64,000 nt of DNA, from positions 100,380-164,379 of the forward strand of contig CALKQS010000004.1 in NCBI GenBank assembly GCA_937990725.1. The letters run 5' to 3'. The notes below the pieces were generated by a model. The model had not been told where the DNA came from and searched no databases. It saw nothing but the letters and a program-made list of their open reading frames with translations. Source of the DNA: an uncultured Candidatus Saccharibacteria bacterium (GTDB lineage: Bacteria; Patescibacteriota; Saccharimonadia; Saccharimonadales; Saccharimonadaceae). A program made the position numbers and the translations under genes. Shown piece by piece: positions 25,959 through 34,979 of the stretch; within the stretch, counting starts at the first letter, position 1; the number at the start of each line of letters is the position of its first letter.

Positions 25959-26693
25959 ATGAAACGACGCGTTGCCAGCCATGGCCAACATTTTTTGCGT
26001 AGCCCCCGCGTAGCGGCTGTATTACTGGGCCACAGTACTATTCGCCGGCGCGATACGGTTTATGACCTCGGGGCGGGTAGCGGCGTCATTACAAGCGCCT
26101 TAGCGCGGCGCTGCCAGCAGGTGGTAGCGGTCGAGAATGAGCCACGTGCGCTCGATGCTTTACGCAGACATACTGCCTCCATGCCACATGTCCGCATCAT
26201 CGCGGCCGATATCCGCCAGCTTACCCTTCCTGCTGAGCCATATAAAATATTTGCCAATATCCCCTTTGCGCTCAGTGCCGATATCGTACGGATGCTCACC
26301 ACCGCTTCTACCCCACCACAGGCGATATACCTCATCGTTCAGCGCCAATTTGCGTCGAAGCTTGTGCCGAGCGACCGCCACTTTACGGCGGCACTGGGAG
26401 CCCAACTTGCCCCGTGGTGGCAAGCGCGGATCCGCTACCGCCTGCGCCGGACAGATTTCACGCCGCCACCCGCCGTCGATACAGTATTGCTTGAGCTCTT
26501 GCCGCGCACCGAGCCCTGGCTGCCCCGCAATCAGCAGGCAGCGTACAGCCAGTTTGTGGCGCAGCACTACGCCGAGCCGCGGCGCTTCGCTGCCCTGCCG
26601 CGCGCCCAGCTTGGCATCAACCCTGAACGTAAGCCGTCAGAGCTCCAGCCTAGGCAGTGGGTGCAGCTGTATCAAGCAATGCAGATGAAATAA
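25959..26693 (+). CDS. Erm-type rRNA adenine N6-methyltransferase
   Basis: 244 residues of the KsgA/Erm family. Seen: SHGQHFLRSPR at the N-terminus, SAM loop YDLGAGSGVITSAL, ADIRQL, and the catalytic motif NIPFALSADIV. The NIPF form is typical of Erm (23S rRNA A2058), while KsgA/RsmA has NLPY or NLPF with different flanks. The C-terminal domain is short and basic. Target A2058 and hence macrolide resistance are inferred from the motif only. TACACT ends 6 nt before the ATG, so constitutive leaderless expression without an attenuator leader is likely. Confidence 0.78.
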   Translation: MKRRVASHGQHFLRSPRVAAVLLGHSTIRRRDTVYDLGAGSGVITSALARRCQQVVAVENEPRALDALRRHTASMPHVRIIAADIRQLTLPAEPYKIFANIPFALSADIVRMLTTASTPPQAIYLIVQRQFASKLVPSDRHFTAALGAQLAPWWQARIRYRLRRTDFTPPPAVDTVLLELLPRTEPWLPRNQQAAYSQFVAQHYAEPRRFAALPRAQLGINPERKPSELQPRQWVQLYQAMQMK

Positions 26694-26748
26694 TAATAAA
26701 TCTTCTAAACCAGGGGTGAGTAGCCTACTGACAAACACCCCACGACAC

Positions 26749-28209
26749 CTAAAGTGGCTCGTACTGATAAAACCGGTTGCTGTCGTGTGCACGTGCATTG
26801 GTGATAATATGTGCCGGGCGCGTGAGGTCGCGATGCTGCTGGCGGTAGGCGCGCGTTGCGGTAAAGACAGTTTGCTGCTCGGGCACAGTGGTGACAACGC
26901 GCAGGCGGTCGTTATAGCGGGCAATCATTTCATACATTGGTTGCTCCGTCTCAGTCACGGCAAGGGTCATGGGGCGGTCAACCCGCACATTATCACCCTG
27001 GAGTTGGTCGTTGAGAAGGTTGACGTCGCTCGAGTAATGAGCAAGAACCTCTGGGTTGTAGCGATACGTCTCGGCATAGCGCCCAATACCAGTAAGGGTG
27101 AGCCCGCCAACCAAGAGAGCCATGGGTAACAGCCCAGCCACCCGGGCGTATGGGTTGCGTGGAAACATCTTATACCAGTGGTTAATCAGCCAGGCTGTGC
27201 CAAACGCGATGATGATCGCTACCACCGGAAAGAGCGAGGTCACCAGCTGTGGATTACTAATCACTACACCTAGGAGCGGCAAGCCCACCAGGAGCGCTGC
27301 ATAGCTGCGGGCTGTATAGTAGTGGCTCAGGAGCGAGGCAAGACCAATCAGCATAATTAGAATCATACCGACCGAATACAATGGCTGCACGAGGTACGAT
27401 TTGTTTGACGCAAAGAGCCCAAAGAGCGTCGTGCCAAGATGACGAAGATTTGTCCCCACATTGATCGATTCGAGCGGCAAGCCAAAGAGCTGCTTCAATA
27501 CATCGTGGTTGGTGATGCTTGCGTAGATAAGTGGCAGCATCGCCACGAGGCCAATGACGGCTGCCAGAGCAAGACGGCTGCGCTGCACGCGCAGAATTGT
27601 ATAACGAGCATGCGGATGAGATACCCCCAGAATCCCAAGGGCAACAACGACGTAGATACCAAGTGGCGCGTACAGCAGGAGTGCCGCCAGTACACAGGCC
27701 GTCACTTTCCAGAGAGTGGAGAGAAACTTTTTCGTCCGAATGGCGCGCGTTGCGGCATAGAGCAGCCACACAGTGAGGCAGCTAAAGAGTATAGCTGGCG
27801 TGCCATCTTGCGCCAAGAAAAGAAACTGCGCCGTCATCGTCACGAGGATCGTTGTAATAAGCGCAATGTTCCGTGAAAACCAGGAGCGAAATAGAAGAAG
27901 TAGCCCAAGCGCTGTCATCAGGGCGATTACCATAGACGGCAACTTAATCGACAGCGGTGTGACGCCGAGCACTGCAAAGCTTAATTTTTGCAGACCATGA
28001 TACGGCGCATTGATAACCATAGCAGGAGTAAGATTCTGGAAGGATAATTGGCTGCTTTGTAGTGCGCTATCGAGCTCACCCTGCCGCAACTCACCGGGGA
28101 TAAACAGCCCAGCCAGCACAACTGCCGCAATAATTGCTGCCACTACAAAGCCATAGCCGAGGCTATACCGCCAGCGGTACAAATGGTAGTCGACAACTTG
28201 CTTTGCCAT
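26749..28209 (-). CDS. Polytopic membrane glycosyltransferase-like protein (GT39/ArnT-like)
   Basis: 486 residues with about eleven membrane helices. After the first helix comes an extracytoplasmic loop with Glu/Asp (GELRQGELDSALQSS), where GT-C enzymes carry their catalytic acid. A C-terminal soluble domain of about 100 residues faces outward. It would transfer a sugar from a lipid carrier to protein or envelope glycan. The family is called from topology and the acidic first loop, not from a strict motif. TATAAT ends 8 nt before the ATG. Confidence 0.6.
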   Translation of the reverse strand: MAKQVVDYHLYRWRYSLGYGFVVAAIIAAVVLAGLFIPGELRQGELDSALQSSQLSFQNLTPAMVINAPYHGLQKLSFAVLGVTPLSIKLPSMVIALMTALGLLLLFRSWFSRNIALITTILVTMTAQFLFLAQDGTPAILFSCLTVWLLYAATRAIRTKKFLSTLWKVTACVLAALLLYAPLGIYVVVALGILGVSHPHARYTILRVQRSRLALAAVIGLVAMLPLIYASITNHDVLKQLFGLPLESINVGTNLRHLGTTLFGLFASNKSYLVQPLYSVGMILIMLIGLASLLSHYYTARSYAALLVGLPLLGVVISNPQLVTSLFPVVAIIIAFGTAWLINHWYKMFPRNPYARVAGLLPMALLVGGLTLTGIGRYAETYRYNPEVLAHYSSDVNLLNDQLQGDNVRVDRPMTLAVTETEQPMYEMIARYNDRLRVVTTVPEQQTVFTATRAYRQQHRDLTRPAHIITNARAHDSNRFYQYEPL

Positions 28210-28257
28210 ATTGCCCTATTATACCCGAGTTTGCGGGGGTGCTCAAGAGCGAACCGC

Positions 28258-28755
28258 CTACCCTTTGCGTGTTCGCAGCACCACATACCACAGATAGAGC
28301 GAGCCAAGACCAGAGATAGCGAGGCCAAGAGCAGCACCAGCCGTCGTCTGGAGGAAGGTGTGTGGGCCGAAATCATCTTGAACAACATAGTGGTGATGGA
28401 GATATACGGCCGCTAATGCGACAAAATAACCAAGGATGGCCACACATGCTACCGCCTGCTGACGATACGGTGCAATCGCTGAACGCAATGTGCGAATAAT
28501 GACGTAGATGGCTTGCACGGCGAGGTTGATTGCATAGACAAGTATACTAAACATGGTGATATACACATGTGGCTCTGTCCCCTCAAAGCCGGTCGATGCA
28601 CTATAAATGCCCATTGTCTCAACAAAAGTGAGAAAGACGCCGATAAGGGTAATACCACAGCAAACAAGAATGATAGAAAGCCGCTCGATGATTCTGCGCT
28701 GCTGTTTGGTTTGGATTGTCTGAGTTATAACGGTTGTTGTGTGGGATGTGGCCAT
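28258..28755 (-). CDS. 4-TM membrane protein Q
   Basis: 165 residues: a polar Thr/Gln-rich N-terminus (TQTIQTKQQRRIIERLS) then four membrane helices. AAAGGAGG is 5 nt before the ATG. It is the last of a run of small membrane proteins downstream of dnaB. Its first 25 residues are mirrored in the chimeric ORF at 29473. No function recognised. Confidence 0.65.
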   Translation of the reverse strand: MATSHTTTVITQTIQTKQQRRIIERLSIILVCCGITLIGVFLTFVETMGIYSASTGFEGTEPHVYITMFSILVYAINLAVQAIYVIIRTLRSAIAPYRQQAVACVAILGYFVALAAVYLHHHYVVQDDFGPHTFLQTTAGAALGLAISGLGSLYLWYVVLRTRKG

Positions 28756-28891
28756 AGATGCCTCCTTTATTGCGCTAGGCTGCTTGTGATTGTATTATAG
28801 CAAGGTTGCACAAAGGATACATTTCCTCTGCCTCTCGAGGACTAAACGTAATGTAGATAGTAGTATCATAGCGAGACCACAAACAGAGGTG

Positions 28892-29434
28892 TTATGTGAG
28901 CGATATAGGCTTGTTATTATTCGCTTGTCTCATCGATGCCGATCGCCCCAACTGATACCATAGATATATTGCGCCGAGCGTGATCATGATAATACCCATC
29001 AGTACCGCTAGAGGATTGGCAAATGCCATGATGTCGTGCTGTGATTGACTCTGTACGAGTGCATTGTACCCTATCTCGACACCCGCGAGCAGTGGATAGA
29101 GTAGTGTAACACCTAACCCAAATCCTTCTTCGTGGTAACGCTGCCCCGAGCGACGGGTGTAAGTATGGATCAGCGCAATTGCCTCAATAATGAGGACAAT
29201 CCCGAGTATCCAGAATAAGCCTACAACAATATATTCTATCCAAATCAAGAATGCGAACGGCCCAATAGCAGAGACTGCTACTGCCCAGCCAAGATAGATG
29301 AGCCACCCAGCAGTGCCAAGGAGACCGAGTGCTCCACCAACCATCGCACAGCGGATCAGTAGCGGACAGGATGATGAGGAAGAGGGTGATTCTTTAGTAG
29401 ATTGTATGCGTGATGATGTGGTGTGGCCTGTCAT
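28892..29434 (-). CDS. Membrane protein P2 (tandem paralogue)
   Basis: 180 residues from ATG 29434 (AGGAGG 9 nt upstream). Ser-rich cytoplasmic start, then CPLLIRCAMVGGALGLLGT leading into four or five membrane helices. It is about half identical to the protein at 29640, and even the intergenic DNA upstream matches, so the pair arose by a recent tandem duplication. Function unknown. Confidence 0.7.
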   Translation of the reverse strand: MTGHTTSSRIQSTKESPSSSSSCPLLIRCAMVGGALGLLGTAGWLIYLGWAVAVSAIGPFAFLIWIEYIVVGLFWILGIVLIIEAIALIHTYTRRSGQRYHEEGFGLGVTLLYPLLAGVEIGYNALVQSQSQHDIMAFANPLAVLMGIIMITLGAIYLWYQLGRSASMRQANNNKPISLT

Positions 29435-29472
29435 TGCAACGGTCCTCCTATGTGTCATAACTAAGCATAGCA

Positions 29473-29592
29473 TTAATTATGCCGCCTGTCGAGGCTCATG
29501 AAGCGTAGGCGCTCGATGATTCTGCGCTGCCCCAGTGGAGGATGCTTGAGCTGGATCGCTTGCACTGGGGTGGTTTGTGTTTGAGCCGTCAT
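29473..29592 (-). pseudogene. Chimeric 39-codon ORF: start of protein Q joined to the DnaB C-terminus
   Basis: The first half resembles the N-terminus of the protein at 28258 (Q...RRIIERL). The second half, RFMSLDRRHN, matches the DnaB end (RFMSLDKRHD). The last 43 nt (29473-29515) are 36/43 identical to the dnaB 3' end (30204-30246). A GAGGAG site precedes the ATG by 7 nt, so it may be translated, but it looks like a by-product of unequal recombination at the shared CCGCTCG. Confidence 0.75.
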
Positions 29593-29639
29593 AGTATTCT
29601 CCTCGCTATATATGTGCAATAATTGCTAATGTGGTACGT

Positions 29640-30164
29640 CTAAAAACCTAGAAGTCTTTTTCGCGCAGCTTTGCTGTGTATTAGTGCTGAGTATCCCATC
29701 GAATACCACATACACACAGCACTTAGGGTAGTTACCATAATACCGAAAAGGCACAACTGTGGGCTCGACGAAAACACATGAATTTGCTGCGCAGACAGAG
29801 CATTATAGACCGCTTCACTCACTATCAGTAATGGAAAAAGCAGTGTCAAGGCGAGCCAAAATCCCTCTTCGCGATAGCGTTGGTTACCACGGCCGGCGTA
29901 TGTGCGAATAATTGCAATTGCTTCGATAATAAGCGTAACACTCAGCCACCAGAAAAGAGTTATCAAGCTAATATGTAACAAAAAATATGGTGTAAAGAGA
30001 AAAACTGCGAACATCCAGCCAAGATATATCAGCCACCCAGCAGTGCCAAGGAGACCAAGTGCTCCACAAATCATCGCACAGCGGACTAGTAGTGGGCAGG
30101 ATGATGAGGAAGAAGACGATTCTTCGGTAGATTGTACACGTGATGATGTGGTGTGGGCTGTCAT
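29640..30164 (-). CDS. Membrane protein P1 (tandem paralogue)
   Basis: 174 residues, paralogue of the protein at 28892. Same Ser-run, CPLLVRCAMICGALGLLGTAGWL first helix, and RxxYREEGF loop before helix 3. Four or five membrane helices. It directly follows dnaB on the minus strand (39 nt gap). A weak GAAGAA site precedes the ATG. Function unknown. Confidence 0.7.
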   Translation of the reverse strand: MTAHTTSSRVQSTEESSSSSSSCPLLVRCAMICGALGLLGTAGWLIYLGWMFAVFLFTPYFLLHISLITLFWWLSVTLIIEAIAIIRTYAGRGNQRYREEGFWLALTLLFPLLIVSEAVYNALSAQQIHVFSSSPQLCLFGIMVTTLSAVCMWYSMGYSALIHSKAARKRLLGF

Positions 30165-30203
30165 TGGGACGGTTCTTCTACGTATAATAACTATAGTATA
30201 GTA

Positions 30204-31556
30204 TCAATCATGTCGCTTGTCGAGGCTCATAAAGCGCAGCCGCTCGGGGTGGAAGTAGAGTTGGATCTTGCCCACTGGGCCATTACGATGCTTGGCGATG
30301 ATGAGGTCGGTGATGTTTTGGAACTCGGGGTTATCTGGCTCGTAGTAGCCTGGCCGGTAAATAAAGGAGACAATATCGGCGTCTTGCTCGATCGAGCCCG
30401 ACTCACGCAGGTCGGCCAATTGTGGCACCGGCGGCGTGCGCGACTCCACCGAGCGGCTTAGCTGGCTCAGAGCAATGACCGGTACATTGAGCTCGCGAGC
30501 AATCAGCTTGAGCCCGCGCGATATTTCGCTTACCTCTTGGACGCGGTTGCCATTGTGGTTGCCATTGGCCTGCATCAGCTGCAGGTAGTCGACGATCACC
30601 AGCCCAAGCTGCTGGTCGTGCATGGCGCGCCGTGCCTTGGTACGCATCTCGAGGACGCTCAGACCTGGCGTGTCATCAATGAAGATGGGCGCCTCGGCCA
30701 TCTCACCCATCGCCTCGGAGAGCTTGGCCCAGTCATCATCACTGAGGTTACCAGTGCGGATATTCCAGCTATCCACACCACTGGCATCAGCCAGCATGCG
30801 GTCGGTGAGCTGCTCCTTGCTCATCTCGAGTGAAAAGAAGAGGACGGGTTTTTTCTCGATCGTTGCGACGTTATACGCGAGGTTCGTCACCAGCGTCGTC
30901 TTACCCATGGCGGGGCGAGCTGCAATGATAATAAGGTCGGAGCGCTGCAGACCAGCCGTCATCGTGTCGAGGTCGCGGTAGCCCGTGCGGATGCCACGCA
31001 GCTGCCCTTTGTTGCGGTGCAGCTCCTCAATGCGGTCGAAGCTATCGGTGAGGATGCTCTCTAGGCTCACGAGGTCTTGCTTGAGCGACTGGTCAGACAC
31101 ACTAAAGAGCTCTGCTTCGGCCTTTTCGAGCAGCTCTTGGGTGGTGGTATTTTCGTCGAAGCCAAGCTGGCTGATGTCGGCACTGGCTTTGATCAAGCGT
31201 CGCCGCACTGCTTTTTGGGCAACGATCTCGGCATAGCTACTGGCGTGGGCTGCGGTGGGGACGTAGTTGGTTAGCTCAGTCAGGTAGGCCGAGCCACCTA
31301 CCTCGGCAAGCTGGTCTTTCTTTTGCAGTTCGTCGGTTAGTGTAAGGAGGTCGACTGGCTTGTGCCGCTCGTAGAGGCGCATCATTGCCCCAAAGATCGT
31401 CGCGTGGCGCTTGTCATAAAAGTCTTCTGCGCCGACATGCTCGCTAGCATCGGCCAAGACTTCTTCGTCGATAAGTACTGCACCAAGCAAACTCATCTCA
31501 GCATCGAGACTTTGTGGTGGTACTTTGCCTTTTGGTTGAGGTGATTGGTCAGCCAT
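30204..31556 (-). CDS. dnaB: Replicative DNA helicase DnaB
   Basis: 450 residues. N-terminal helical domain, linker, and RecA-like C-terminal domain with P-loop ARPAMGKT (213-220), FSLEMSKEQL, VIVDYLQLM, and LSQLSRSVE. Hexameric 5'-3' helicase at the fork. No intein. It overlaps the end of dnaX by 8 nt, so the two replication genes are translationally coupled. Confidence 0.97.
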   Translation of the reverse strand: MADQSPQPKGKVPPQSLDAEMSLLGAVLIDEEVLADASEHVGAEDFYDKRHATIFGAMMRLYERHKPVDLLTLTDELQKKDQLAEVGGSAYLTELTNYVPTAAHASSYAEIVAQKAVRRRLIKASADISQLGFDENTTTQELLEKAEAELFSVSDQSLKQDLVSLESILTDSFDRIEELHRNKGQLRGIRTGYRDLDTMTAGLQRSDLIIIAARPAMGKTTLVTNLAYNVATIEKKPVLFFSLEMSKEQLTDRMLADASGVDSWNIRTGNLSDDDWAKLSEAMGEMAEAPIFIDDTPGLSVLEMRTKARRAMHDQQLGLVIVDYLQLMQANGNHNGNRVQEVSEISRGLKLIARELNVPVIALSQLSRSVESRTPPVPQLADLRESGSIEQDADIVSFIYRPGYYEPDNPEFQNITDLIIAKHRNGPVGKIQLYFHPERLRFMSLDKRHD

Positions 31557-33030
31557 CGATAGTAATTTCTTCTCCTCCCCCCATCATAGCAAGAATGGCG
31601 GCTTTTTGGCGATCTTTGGGCGGCTTGCTGGTAGCTAAGACGGCAATCTCTGCAGTAATACCAAGGCGATTTAGTGCTGCGCTGAGCGTAGGGAGGGCGC
31701 GATCGATCTGCATTTTGGCGAATTTTTTGCCAGCGTAGATTGTTAGTGTCTGACCGTCAAACGCGTGACCTGCCTTGGCGAGGTACGTACGCGCCCCGAC
31801 TGCTCCAACAGCATCGAGAAACTGCTCCCATGGGAAGTCGACTGGGTCTGGGCTTGCTGCGGGTGTTTCATCGTTTGCTGCAGAAACACTTGGTTGCTTG
31901 GCTGGTGTGTGATCAGTAGCAGAAGCACTTGGAGTGGGAGGCTGTTCGGCTGATGCTGCAGCATTTGTTTTCTGACGAGGAGGGTCTGAGGGAGGTGCTT
32001 GCGATAATGAAGCTGGTGAGCGTGTATATGGCGCAACTGGCTCACTGACGGTAGCGGGCGATGGCTGACGATGAGGTGCTGCGACTGATGGTGCTGCCCG
32101 GCTTGCAAGAGCGGTAAGCAGCGCAATACGCGGCCAACCGGCTCGCGGTACGGCCAGTAGTTTATCGAGTAATGGCAACAGTGCTGCATCCTCTACAACG
32201 CGCTGGCGCGCGATACCAAGCAGCTGCTCGGCAAGAAGCTCAGCTGGTGTGCCAGCTGCCTCAGCCTCATCGATCAATTGAGCAGCGCGGCCAATATCTG
32301 CCGTAGCATAAGCAGCCAGCAGCCCCTCTACTAGCTCATCCTGTGCAAGGCCCAGCACCTCTGCGACCATCGCGCGGTCGATTGTCTCATCGCTCAGTGA
32401 ACGCAGTTGGTCGAGCAGACTAATGCTATCTCGAAAGCTCCCCTTCCCTTGCTCCGCAATCAGCTCGAGCGCATCGGGTGTAATGGCAATCTTCTCCTGC
32501 TCAGCAATAAACGCCAAATGCTTGGCTGCATCACGTGGACTAATTGCTCGGAAATTGAAGCGCTGCACCCGGCTCAAGATCGTCGCGGGGAGCTTGTCGG
32601 CGTCGGTCGTCGCAAGAATGAAGACGACGTGCTCGGGTGGCTCTTCTAGCGTCTTGAGCAAGGCATTAAAGGCCGACTTGCTGAGCATATGAACTTCATC
32701 AATGATGTAGATCTTTTTTGGGCTGCTGGTGGGTGCAATTTGCACCTTGTCGCGCAAATCACGGATATCCTCCACCGAGTTATTGCTTGCTGCGTCGATC
32801 TCGATAATGTCGAGATGGGTTGACTCATCGGTGTATGGCAGGCCGTTGATCTCGTGTGCCAAGATGCGGGCAATCGACGTCTTACCCACCCCGCGTGGCC
32901 CCGTCAGGAGATAGGCATGGGCAATGCGTCCACTCGCAATTGCTCGCTGCAAGATCCGCGTGATATGCGACTGCCCCACAATCTCATCCAGCGACCGACT
33001 CCGATACGTCCGATATAGTGCTCTGCTCAT
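31549..33030 (-). CDS. dnaX: DNA polymerase III gamma/tau subunit, no zinc module
   Basis: 493 residues. Clamp-loader ATPase: GPRGVGKT (44-51), IIEIDAASNNSVEDIR, IIDEVHMLS, LKTLEEPPEHVVFILATTD and the SRVQRF arginine-finger segment. The four-cysteine zinc module that normally sits between the P-loop helix and EIDAAS is missing; only a short polar stretch (NGLPYTDESTH) remains. A Pro/Ala/Ser/Gln-rich linker precedes a C-terminal domain. TATAAT ends 7 nt before the ATG. Confidence 0.95.
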   Translation of the reverse strand: MSRALYRTYRSRSLDEIVGQSHITRILQRAIASGRIAHAYLLTGPRGVGKTSIARILAHEINGLPYTDESTHLDIIEIDAASNNSVEDIRDLRDKVQIAPTSSPKKIYIIDEVHMLSKSAFNALLKTLEEPPEHVVFILATTDADKLPATILSRVQRFNFRAISPRDAAKHLAFIAEQEKIAITPDALELIAEQGKGSFRDSISLLDQLRSLSDETIDRAMVAEVLGLAQDELVEGLLAAYATADIGRAAQLIDEAEAAGTPAELLAEQLLGIARQRVVEDAALLPLLDKLLAVPRAGWPRIALLTALASRAAPSVAAPHRQPSPATVSEPVAPYTRSPASLSQAPPSDPPRQKTNAAASAEQPPTPSASATDHTPAKQPSVSAANDETPAASPDPVDFPWEQFLDAVGAVGARTYLAKAGHAFDGQTLTIYAGKKFAKMQIDRALPTLSAALNRLGITAEIAVLATSKPPKDRQKAAILAMMGGGEEITIDG

Positions 33031-33193
33031 TTGCTATATTATACCGCAGAATTGATGGAGATGCGATCGAAATACGGGAGGAGCAATCGCGCCGCACACA
33101 AACTAAGCGGTGATGAAATGTCTATCGAGAAAATCAAAAACCCCTAAACACGAGCAAGAGAGCTCTATATAAAAGCTATCGATAGCTGTGACT

Positions 33194-33709
33194 TTATAAC
33201 GGTGCTTCCACCGCTGCCCACGTTGCGTCGGGTTTATCCTCAGGGATGATGACGGTAACTTGATGGCCAATCTCAATCCGGAAGAATGTCACACTTGCCA
33301 GCAGGATCCGGTATTCTCTCCCCTGTGCTTCCACGTAGTATGCACCATCGTGTTGGGTGAGTGTGCCAATAATCTGCTTGCGCTCTACTCGCTTGATTTG
33401 TTTGTAGATAAAGCCGCCATCTTCGGCAATTGTCAGCTTGAGCTTGTCGCCCTCAACAAGCTTAGACTTGCTGGCGTAGTTGGCTGGCACAGGATAATTC
33501 TTGCCATCAGCATCGACCATCACTTGCCCATCAAAGATTCCTTCGACTATCTTGCCCGACACCTCCTCGCGGCTATTGCTTGGTACGACAACTTCGCCAT
33601 CGTCACCAATAATACTCATCAATAATTCCTTTGCAGCGGCCAGGTTTGTCTCTGCCTCTTGAATCAGCGATCGTAATCGCTTCACCTGTTTCTCTGGTAA
33701 TTCAGACAT
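33194..33709 (-). CDS. Conserved hypothetical protein with coiled coil and beta domains
   Basis: 171 residues from ATG 33709. A TTG 13 codons upstream lies too close to TATAAT (33752-33757) to be translated, and AAGGA precedes the ATG. An N-terminal coiled coil (LPEKQVKRLRSLIQEAETNL) is followed by two similar beta-rich modules (VEGIFDGQVMVDADGK and IIGTLTQHDGAYYVE), suggesting OB- or SH3-like barrels. Possibly nucleic-acid or ribosome binding. Family not recognised. Confidence 0.6.
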   Translation of the reverse strand: MSELPEKQVKRLRSLIQEAETNLAAAKELLMSIIGDDGEVVVPSNSREEVSGKIVEGIFDGQVMVDADGKNYPVPANYASKSKLVEGDKLKLTIAEDGGFIYKQIKRVERKQIIGTLTQHDGAYYVEAQGREYRILLASVTFFRIEIGHQVTVIIPEDKPDATWAAVEAPL

Positions 33710-33874
33710 ATTTTCTCGCAATTCCTTGTCTGTTTTCTTAGTTATCAACCCATTATATAGCGATGGGGTGGGGCCTTGTCAAGGCACTTGGTGGTTATCC
33801 ACAGCAATAACAGGGGTAGACAGTAGTTCGTTGTAAAAATGGTACGATGCTTAGAATGCTAACCATCTGGAGTG

Positions 33875-33919
33875 ACGCACAGCAATCCGGAGCAGTGAGC
33901 TCAACAGATTGCTGTGCGT
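33875..33919. repeat. 12-bp perfect inverted repeat
   Basis: 33875-33886 pairs with 33908-33919, loop of 21. It lies just after the stop of the minus-strand gene at 33935, without a T-run; it could protect the 3' end or bind a protein. Confidence 0.55.
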
Positions 33920-33934
33920 GAGCACCTCCTTTCG

Positions 33935-34306
33935 TTATCGGCTACTAATCTCTATCTCTGACGGGAAACCGCGCAGACTATCATACATATCGATAGCCTT
34001 ATCGAATACGTGATCAACGGCAGACACTGATGCCATCATATGGAAACCCATGATAGTCAATGCCCCACCAGTCAGAGCGAAGATCGTCTCACCAGTGTTG
34101 ATTTGCAAACTGTGGCAAATAGCAAAGATGAGAATCTCTATCTCGATAGTATAACCAGCGAAGAGTAGCCAGAAGAGACGAGCTCCTGCCCTCTCTGTAT
34201 CTTGAACATGCCATCGCAGCTCTCGGCCTACCGCGATGAGTATGATAAACCATGGCAGTGGCCCAATGACCAACAAAATTATGGCAGCGATAGTCATGAC
34301 GCTCAT
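33935..34306 (-). CDS. Small membrane protein
   Basis: 123 residues from ATG 34306 (AAGGGAGAA 6 nt upstream). Three hydrophobic segments (about 5-27, 41-62, 70-92) and a polar C-terminal helix with DHVFDKAIDMYDS. No known family. It stands alone between rplL and the hypothetical at 33194. Confidence 0.55.
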   Translation of the reverse strand: MSVMTIAAIILLVIGPLPWFIILIAVGRELRWHVQDTERAGARLFWLLFAGYTIEIEILIFAICHSLQINTGETIFALTGGALTIMGFHMMASVSAVDHVFDKAIDMYDSLRGFPSEIEISSR

Positions 34307-34462
34307 GATATTCTCCCTTCCTCGGAGGTGCAAACCCTTTGCGGTCGCAAAAGGTTAATATATATATCAATACACGGAGGATTTGTCAAATTTTCGTAAA
34401 TTAGCTACCTCGCACTACGTTTTAGCTCTAACCCTTTTGTACTGATTCTATTCTGAACCCAA

Positions 34463-34488
34463 CCAAAAACACACCCAAGCGGGTGTGC
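34463..34488 (-). terminator. Terminator of rplJL
   Basis: CACACCC/GGGTGTG stem (34470-34476 with 34481-34487), 4-nt loop, then TTTTTGG on the minus strand. Confidence 0.85.
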
Positions 34489-34517
34489 TAATGGTAGCAA
34501 TGCGGTCGGTGGGGTGG

Positions 34518-34892
34518 TTACGCCAGTTCGACGGTAGCGCCAGCCTCTTCCAAGGTCTTCTTGGCAGCTTCGGCGTCGTCTTTGCTGACCTTTTCTTTGA
34601 TTGGGCTTGGTGCGTTATCGACCAAAGCTTTTGCCTCACCTAGGCCAAGGCCAGTGAGTTCCTTAACAGCCTTGATGACGGCAACCTTTTGGCCACCAAC
34701 TTCTTTGAGGGTGACGGTAAATTCGGTCTGCTCGTCTTCAGCAGCACCAGCGTCGGCAGCTGGGCCAGCGACAGCGACTGCAGCAGCGGCTGGCTCAATG
34801 CCGTATTCGTCCTTGAGGACATTTTTGAGTTCGTTGACTTCCAGAACGGTCAAAGCAACCAGTTCTTCGGCCAGTTTTTTCACATCTGCCAT
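34518..34892 (-). CDS. rplL: Ribosomal protein bL12
   Basis: 124 residues. N-terminal dimerisation helices, an Ala/Gly-rich hinge (about 36-52), and the conserved C-terminal domain [21 protein letters not shown]. Binds L10 and recruits translational GTPases. 87 nt after rplJ, followed by a terminator. Confidence 0.97.
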   Translation of the reverse strand: MADVKKLAEELVALTVLEVNELKNVLKDEYGIEPAAAAVAVAGPAADAGAAEDEQTEFTVTLKEVGGQKVAVIKAVKELTGLGLGEAKALVDNAPSPIKEKVSKDDAEAAKKTLEEAGATVELA

Positions 34893-34979
34893 GATGGATT
34901 CCTTTCAATGATGTGCGGCAGAATTACCACACGAGTTATTGTCTGCATAGTGCAAACGTTAGTACAATGCTGCGCTTGG

